NCBI RefSeq assembly: GCF_033110285.1
Contig: NZ_CP136995.1
Span: 186,001-250,000, forward strand
Length of the DNA: 64,000 bases
Direction: 5' to 3'
DNA from: Ottowia sp. SB7-C50
GTDB taxonomy: Bacteria; Pseudomonadota; Gammaproteobacteria; Burkholderiales; Burkholderiaceae_C
Made by a program: the position numbers and the translations under genes. Under the pieces are notes generated by a model. That model was not told the origin of the DNA. It searched no databases and saw only the letters and a program-made list of their open reading frames with translations. The first letter of the stretch is position 1. Each line of letters begins with the position of its first letter. Shown here piece after piece: positions 62,390-64,000 of the stretch.

Positions 62390-63305
62390 CGGCAATCGGC
62401 GTCAGCCACTGGCCGGGCAGCGCGGCGGCCAGCATCTCGTGCAGCACCGCGGCGGCGGGCGGCAGCGGGCGGTCCAGCGGCGTGACGAGGCCCAGCACGC
62501 GCTCGACCACCGGCTCCACCAGCCGCACCGCGGCCAGCAGCGGATGGCGCGCCGGCACGCCCAGGCGCGGCAGCGCGGCCAGGCCCAGTCCGGCCTCGAC
62601 CAGCGCCAGCGCGCCGGCCACGTGCTCGGCTTCGTGAAAGGCCACCGGCCGCGCCGGCAGATCGGCCAGCGCCTGGTCGATCAGCACGCGGTTGCCGCTG
62701 CGGCGCGACACCGACACCAGGCGCTGGCCCGCCAGCTCGCCCCAGCGCACGCTGCGCCGGCGCGCCCAGGCGTGCGTGCGCGGCATCACCAGCACGTAGG
62801 GCTCGCGCCCCAGCGGCTCGAAGCGCACGTCGGGCTCCTGCGCGCCGACGAAGTCGATGCCGAAATCGGCCTGGCCGTCGGTCACCGCCGCCAGCACGGC
62901 GCTGGCGCTGCCGTCGGTCAGCTGCACCCGCACGCCCGGAAAGCGCGCGGCGAAAGCGCGCAGCACCGTCGGCAGCACCTGCGCCGCCACCGACGGCACG
63001 CAGGCCAGCCCGACGCGCCCATGCCGCAGCGCGGTGCTGCCGGCCAGGCGCAGCACCGCGTCCTGCAGGCCGCCCAGCGCGGCGCGCGCCGGCTCCAGGA
63101 ATTCGCGCCCGGTGGCGGTGAGCGCCACGTGCCGCGTGGTGCGCGCCAGCAGCGGCGTGCCCAGCGCCGCCTCCAGCTTGCCGATGCGGCGGCTGAGCGC
63201 GGGCTGCGACAGGTGCAGCGATTCGGCGGCGGCCCGGAAGCTCTGTTGATCGGCCACCGCGACCAGGGCCTGCAACTCGGTCAGATCGAAATTCATGCGC
63301 GACAT
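62361..63305 (-). CDS. LysR-family regulator, divergent from a Bug receptor
   Basis: A 314-residue LysR-type regulator with the winged helix-turn-helix at the N-terminus (LTELQALVAVADQQSFRAAA, LSQPALSRRIGKLEAALGTP) and an effector domain (VGLACVPSVAAQVLPTVLRA). ATG 63305 or 63296. Divergent arrangement with the Bug gene and a palindrome between them suggest it controls that receptor. The last 29 bases overlap norF. Confidence 0.9.
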   Translation of the reverse strand: MSRMNFDLTELQALVAVADQQSFRAAAESLHLSQPALSRRIGKLEAALGTPLLARTTRHVALTATGREFLEPARAALGGLQDAVLRLAGSTALRHGRVGLACVPSVAAQVLPTVLRAFAARFPGVRVQLTDGSASAVLAAVTDGQADFGIDFVGAQEPDVRFEPLGREPYVLVMPRTHAWARRRSVRWGELAGQRLVSVSRRSGNRVLIDQALADLPARPVAFHEAEHVAGALALVEAGLGLAALPRLGVPARHPLLAAVRLVEPVVERVLGLVTPLDRPLPPAAAVLHEMLAAALPGQWLTPIAATPARTPAR

Positions 63306-63313
63306 GCATCAAT

Positions 63314-63336
63314 TGTGAATCAGGATGCAATTCACA
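63314..63336. promoter_or_regulatory. Candidate LysR operator
   Basis: TGTGAAT and ATTCACA form a perfect 7-bp inverted repeat with a 9-base spacer in the 90-base divergent gap. It has the T-N11-A layout LysR proteins favour. Confidence 0.55.
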
Positions 63337-63395
63337 CAAGCCGCGGTTCGCCCTAGCATCCGACGGTTTTTCCACATCGCTTCGACGACTTCACC

Positions 63396-64000
63396 ATGCT
63401 CCACCCCGCTCTGCGCGCCCCGCTGGCTGCCCTGACGCTGACCCTGACCGCCGTGGCGGCCCACGCCGCCGACTGGCCCGCCAAGCCGATCAAGTTCGTC
63501 GTGCCCTTCGGTCCCGGCGGCGCCAACGACCTGGTGGCGCGTGCGGTGGCCGAAGCCGCGGCCAAGCAGCTGGGCCAGCCCATCATCATCGACAACAAGC
63601 CGGGCGCGGGCTCGGTACTGGGCTCCGACATCGTGGCCAAGAGCGCGCCCGATGGCTACACCTTCCTCGCGCCAGCCGGCGGCATCATCACCAACCCGCT
63701 CATCAAGGCCAAGATGCCCTACGCGCCCGACGCGCTGGTGCCCGTGGCGCTGATGGCGGTGAGCCCTTCGCTCATCGTGGTGCCGGCCGATTCGCCGTAC
63801 AAGGACCTGAAGTCGCTGGTCGCCGGCTCCAAACAGGGCCAGGGCCTGAACTTCTCCACCGCCGGTACCGGCAGCACGCCGCACTTCGTGGCCGAGATGC
63901 TGAAAGTGAGCGCCGGCGCCAAGCTGCAGATCGTGCCGTACAAGAGCGGCAGCGAAGGCGTGGTGGCGGTGATCGGCAAGCAGGTCGACGCCACGTCCGA
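63396..64000 (+). CDS. Bug/TctC-family receptor (partial, runs off right edge)
   Basis: The first 201 residues are visible. The signal peptide ends VAAHAA and the mature protein begins DWPAKPIKFVVPFGPGGAND. IIIDNKPGAGSVLGSDIVAK and the GLNFSTAGTGSTPHFVAEML region place it in the Bug family. Its ligand is unknown. The divergent LysR gene is the likely regulator. Confidence 0.9.
   Translation, partial: MLHPALRAPLAALTLTLTAVAAHAADWPAKPIKFVVPFGPGGANDLVARAVAEAAAKQLGQPIIIDNKPGAGSVLGSDIVAKSAPDGYTFLAPAGGIITNPLIKAKMPYAPDALVPVALMAVSPSLIVVPADSPYKDLKSLVAGSKQGQGLNFSTAGTGSTPHFVAEMLKVSAGAKLQIVPYKSGSEGVVAVIGKQVDATS

Overview
The window is very GC-rich, densely coded chromosomal DNA. Gene content and style point to a betaproteobacterium of the order Burkholderiales, most likely family Comamonadaceae. 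The grounds are three Bug-type (TctC) periplasmic receptors, a tcuAB tricarballylate module, a secreted rhodanese with a YeeE transporter, long-form purC and pyrF, and short palindromic intergenic repeats of a kind I associate with this family. The placement is an inference; no rRNA, tRNA, prophage or CRISPR array was seen.

Layout. 0-4 kb: the start of a lipoprotein esterase with a Pro/Ala tandem-repeat linker, an orphan FixJ-type response regulator, mltA with a small divergent membrane protein, and a frameshifted lipoprotein. 4-10.5 kb: phoX with a clear terminator, an Lrp-type regulator, and a divergent fused indolepyruvate ferredoxin oxidoreductase that carries two homopolymer frameshifts. 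10.7-14 kb: yajC-secD-secF. 14-20 kb: lysM-dprA-smg on the minus strand, and def, a lipoprotein and fmt (frameshifted) on the plus strand. 20-29.6 kb: azlCD, then pgk, a cardiolipin synthase, pyk, a membrane protein and fba, a vapBC toxin-antitoxin pair, and purC. 29.6-33 kb: serC-serA on the minus strand and pyrF on the plus strand. 33-40 kb: a Bug receptor coupled to an M14-type deacylase, then LysR-tcuA-tcuB-Bug receptor. 40-44 kb: a periplasmic rhodanese, YeeE and a 56-residue protein, then an M48 lipoprotein protease and a small secreted protein. 44-53.4 kb: uvrA, ecotin, dctA, a cytochrome c, an MFS exporter, a ClC protein and ssb. 53.5-60 kb: a sulfate import cluster (sbp2, a small ORF, sbp1, cysT, cysW, cysA). 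60-64 kb: a TDT/SLAC1 transporter, norE-norF-like oxidase accessory genes, a LysR regulator, and a Bug receptor running off the right edge.

The main themes are central carbon metabolism (pgk, pyk, fba, serA, serC), di- and tricarboxylate uptake (dctA, tcuAB, Bug receptors, TDT), and sulfur acquisition (sbp/cysTWA, rhodanese-YeeE).

The most striking observation is a 266-bp palindromic, MITE-like element inside the norE-like gene. Taking it out together with one target duplication restores the reading frame exactly. A deleted relative lies at the secF stop codon. Several families of small palindromic repeats are scattered between genes, and some lie inside fmt and uvrA. Four single-base frameshifts, all at or near runs of six or seven identical bases in the first 20 kb, look more like consensus errors than real mutations.
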